Shown here piece by piece: positions 30,062-31,897 of a stretch of 31,897 bases of DNA (positions are counted from its first letter, which is position 1; each line of letters starts with the position of its first letter). The position numbers were made by a program, and so were the translations under genes. The stretch spans positions 4,848 through 36,744 of the forward strand of contig UZAN01044339.1 of the NCBI GenBank assembly GCA_900618425.1, read 5' to 3'. The DNA is from Echinostoma caproni. Taxonomy: Eukaryota > Platyhelminthes > Trematoda > Plagiorchiida > Echinostomatidae. The notes under the pieces are model-generated. The model had not been told where the DNA came from, made no database searches, and saw only the letters and a list, made by a program, of their open reading frames with translations.

Positions 30062-31897
30062 CTTTACCCCCGGAGGAGAAACGACACTACGTTTGTTATT
30101 TTGAAGTGTCAAATATTTCCAGAATTTAGTGCCTCATTGAAGTAACTACCTGAATCTGGACAAACACTATTGAGCATCCTAGAACCTGACCGGTTAACAT
30201 GTTGCGTTTTGTTCTGACAGATCTTCTCAACCTTCCGTGATTCACAATTTTATCCCGTTATTGGAGTGTCAATTGACAGAGGGGGACATGGATTTTTACA
30301 AACTACAGTGTAGAGTGTGTCAAACATAGATTTGTGTGCAAACAGGTGCGTATCCAGATTACAGTTGTCCTAGTAACTAACCGACTTTCAGCCGAGATTT
30401 TAGATACATGGAAACAGCATACGTAAAAGTTTGCTTGCGCAGGTAAGAGTGACATGTTATTTTCAAGATTCTGGTAACAAAACCTTGTTATCCTAAATCC
30501 AATTGCTGGGCAGTGCCAAGTCACCTCAAGTCAACTTTCATTCGGTCTGTTGGGAGTTACTATTCAGCCAATACACGATCACGGTTCTGTGGTAGAAATG
30601 TCAGATTAGAAACAAAACAAATAACGATACGCTGCATATACAAAGAAATCGACTCAAATTCGGCAGAGTTTCAGTTTATGGTGTTTACTGGCAAGATCAG
30701 CGTTAGCATGAAACCCTTGCAAGGTGTGTTAATACAGAAAAGTTGTATGTTGTCTGCGGGCTGCGGGCTGCTTTATGCTTCCCATACATGGAGGGAGTTG
30801 TACGTCTACCGAGAAATTCGCTGAGATCAGGGTAGTGTGTTAGAGATGGGTTTAGTATTATTCCGGTAGGAAGTTTATTGGGAAACCCTAGAGTGCGATA
30901 AAATTAGACTATATAGTACACTTGCCCCATCGTTCCACATCGCCTTGTCCCTCTCACTCGTGAGTTTGAGCAAGTTAATTCCCTCTGACCCTTTCTGTGA
31001 TCTAATTGGATCATATTCCGTTTTCGGCGTCGCTTGAAATCCTTCACCTCAACATTAGATTGTCTGATTACCGTCTCAGACTCACGGCAGTAAACAAGGT
31101 GTGAATTCTCGCTCGGGTTAGCTGGACGAGTACCAGGTCCCTTGTTGCGGCTGTACCATCCAACCGATCTATACATGAACCCGATCGGTTGTGTGATTTT
31201 CGGGCCGGCACAGAACAGGACAGGTTCTGAATCCGATGCAGCATATTTGTTGGTAGAGAAGCACCACATGAGAATCAGTTGTGGATCGGTGCGCCATGTG
31301 GGAAATTCGGAATGGAAAGTGCTCAAGCATGTATCTCCTAACCCTATTTTCACCCGCCCCTTCAAATTTCCCACCATTGTAAAAGAAAAAACACTGAAAA
31401 CCGCGTACATTATCTATTTTCTTTGAAGTTCAATAATTTGTTGTGGTCATTCTTCTGCGTAATATCTACTCCCACCCGTATTTTAACCAAATTATAGTAC
31501 ATTGTCACGTATTAGTTATGAAGATGAATTCCTGGTAAATAACCCTGTTATCTATAGTGTGTTCTGTTCAACATTTCGGTCACCCTCTAGTTGTTGTAAC
31601 CTAATTGAACATTTTAATTTCCGTTAAGTACGGTCACAATGTTTCTTGTCATATATGCCTACATGACCAAATCGGATAAAACAAGAATGTCTCGAATCCA
31701 AAAGCAGTCTTTGATGAGAGACATGATCATCATCATCATTTTACAGTATTTGTATTTTGTATTTGTATTTGTAATTTTTGTAAGCATATATGCTTACATT
31801 TCAGTTAAAATGTGCATTGTTCGTCGCGCAGAATGAAATAAAAATAATCAAAACAAAAGGTAAAGAATGTCGGTAATATACGTATCATGTACAAAGC
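30062..31897. other. Upstream flank of the micro-exon gene
   Basis: No Gly-triplet exon pattern occurs here, consistent with lying 5' of the gene. Overlapping open frames on both strands at 30904-31426 (168 codons minus, 94 codons plus) have no domain I recognise. Confidence 0.5.
31725..31798. repeat. Low-complexity tract with 20-bp palindrome
   Basis: An ATC-repeat (31725-31740), a TTTGTA-like repeat (31749-31779) and a perfect palindrome TGTAAGCATATATGCTTACA (31779-31798) lie together. Confidence 0.85.

Noticed and set aside
30904..31410. Minus-strand open frame of 168 codons
   Set aside because: No signal peptide, domain or repeat recognised, and the plus strand is also open over part of it; not supported as a gene, though the longest unexplained frame upstream.

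Overview
The window looks like intron-rich nuclear DNA of a flatworm, most likely a digenean trematode. The evidence is scattered, decayed retroelements (an RTE-like LINE, a second LINE scrap, a Penelope-like RT and a tRNA-related SINE), mostly non-coding sequence, and a micro-exon gene layout of the kind known from flukes. The organism call is an inference; there is no bacterial-style gene organisation.

The main content is one minus-strand gene spanning about 19 kb (30.06 kb down to about 11.3 or 10.5 kb). I read it as a secreted collagen-like protein split so that each Gly-X-Y triplet has its own 9-nt exon. I found 29 such exons between 27982 and 11798. Each is flanked by AG and a consensus donor (21 GTAAGT, 5 GTGAGT, 2 GTAAGC, 1 GTTAGT). 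All are phase 1, and all give X-Y-Gly when joined in order. Spliced triplets, 5' to 3', in short groups: DSG SQG QPG PPG PRG RRG; then TRG TPG ESG LPG PPG LPG; then FQG ERG NPG PPG IKG DTG; then LQG IVG (526-bp assembly gap) VPG LDG EPG PRG; then EPG PRG PPG PPG PPG. No junction creates a stop codon. Leu, Ile, Phe and Glu sit almost only at X, and Arg and Lys mostly at Y, as in real collagens.

The 5' end is also visible. A TATAAAT box (30055-30061) lies 46 bp upstream of an ATG (30009) that opens a signal peptide. That exon ends in phase 1 at a GTGAGT donor, the same phase as the micro-exons. Two short in-phase candidate exons (12 and 9 nt) would bridge to the first triplet and add two cysteines. 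The 3' end is uncertain between a 35-nt terminal exon with a stop (11322-11356) and an 18-nt two-triplet exon further on (10513-10530).

Layout by region: 1-3.25 kb no gene seen, one CA microsatellite; 3.25-5.6 kb a decayed, 5'-truncated RTE-type retrotransposon (minus); 5.6-10.5 kb mostly featureless, with a LINE RT scrap at 7.54-7.86 kb; 10.5-30.06 kb the micro-exon collagen gene, whose introns hold a Penelope-like RT remnant, a tRNA-like SINE, a 430-bp duplication around a single N, and the 526-bp N gap; 30.06-31.9 kb upstream flank with low-complexity sequence.
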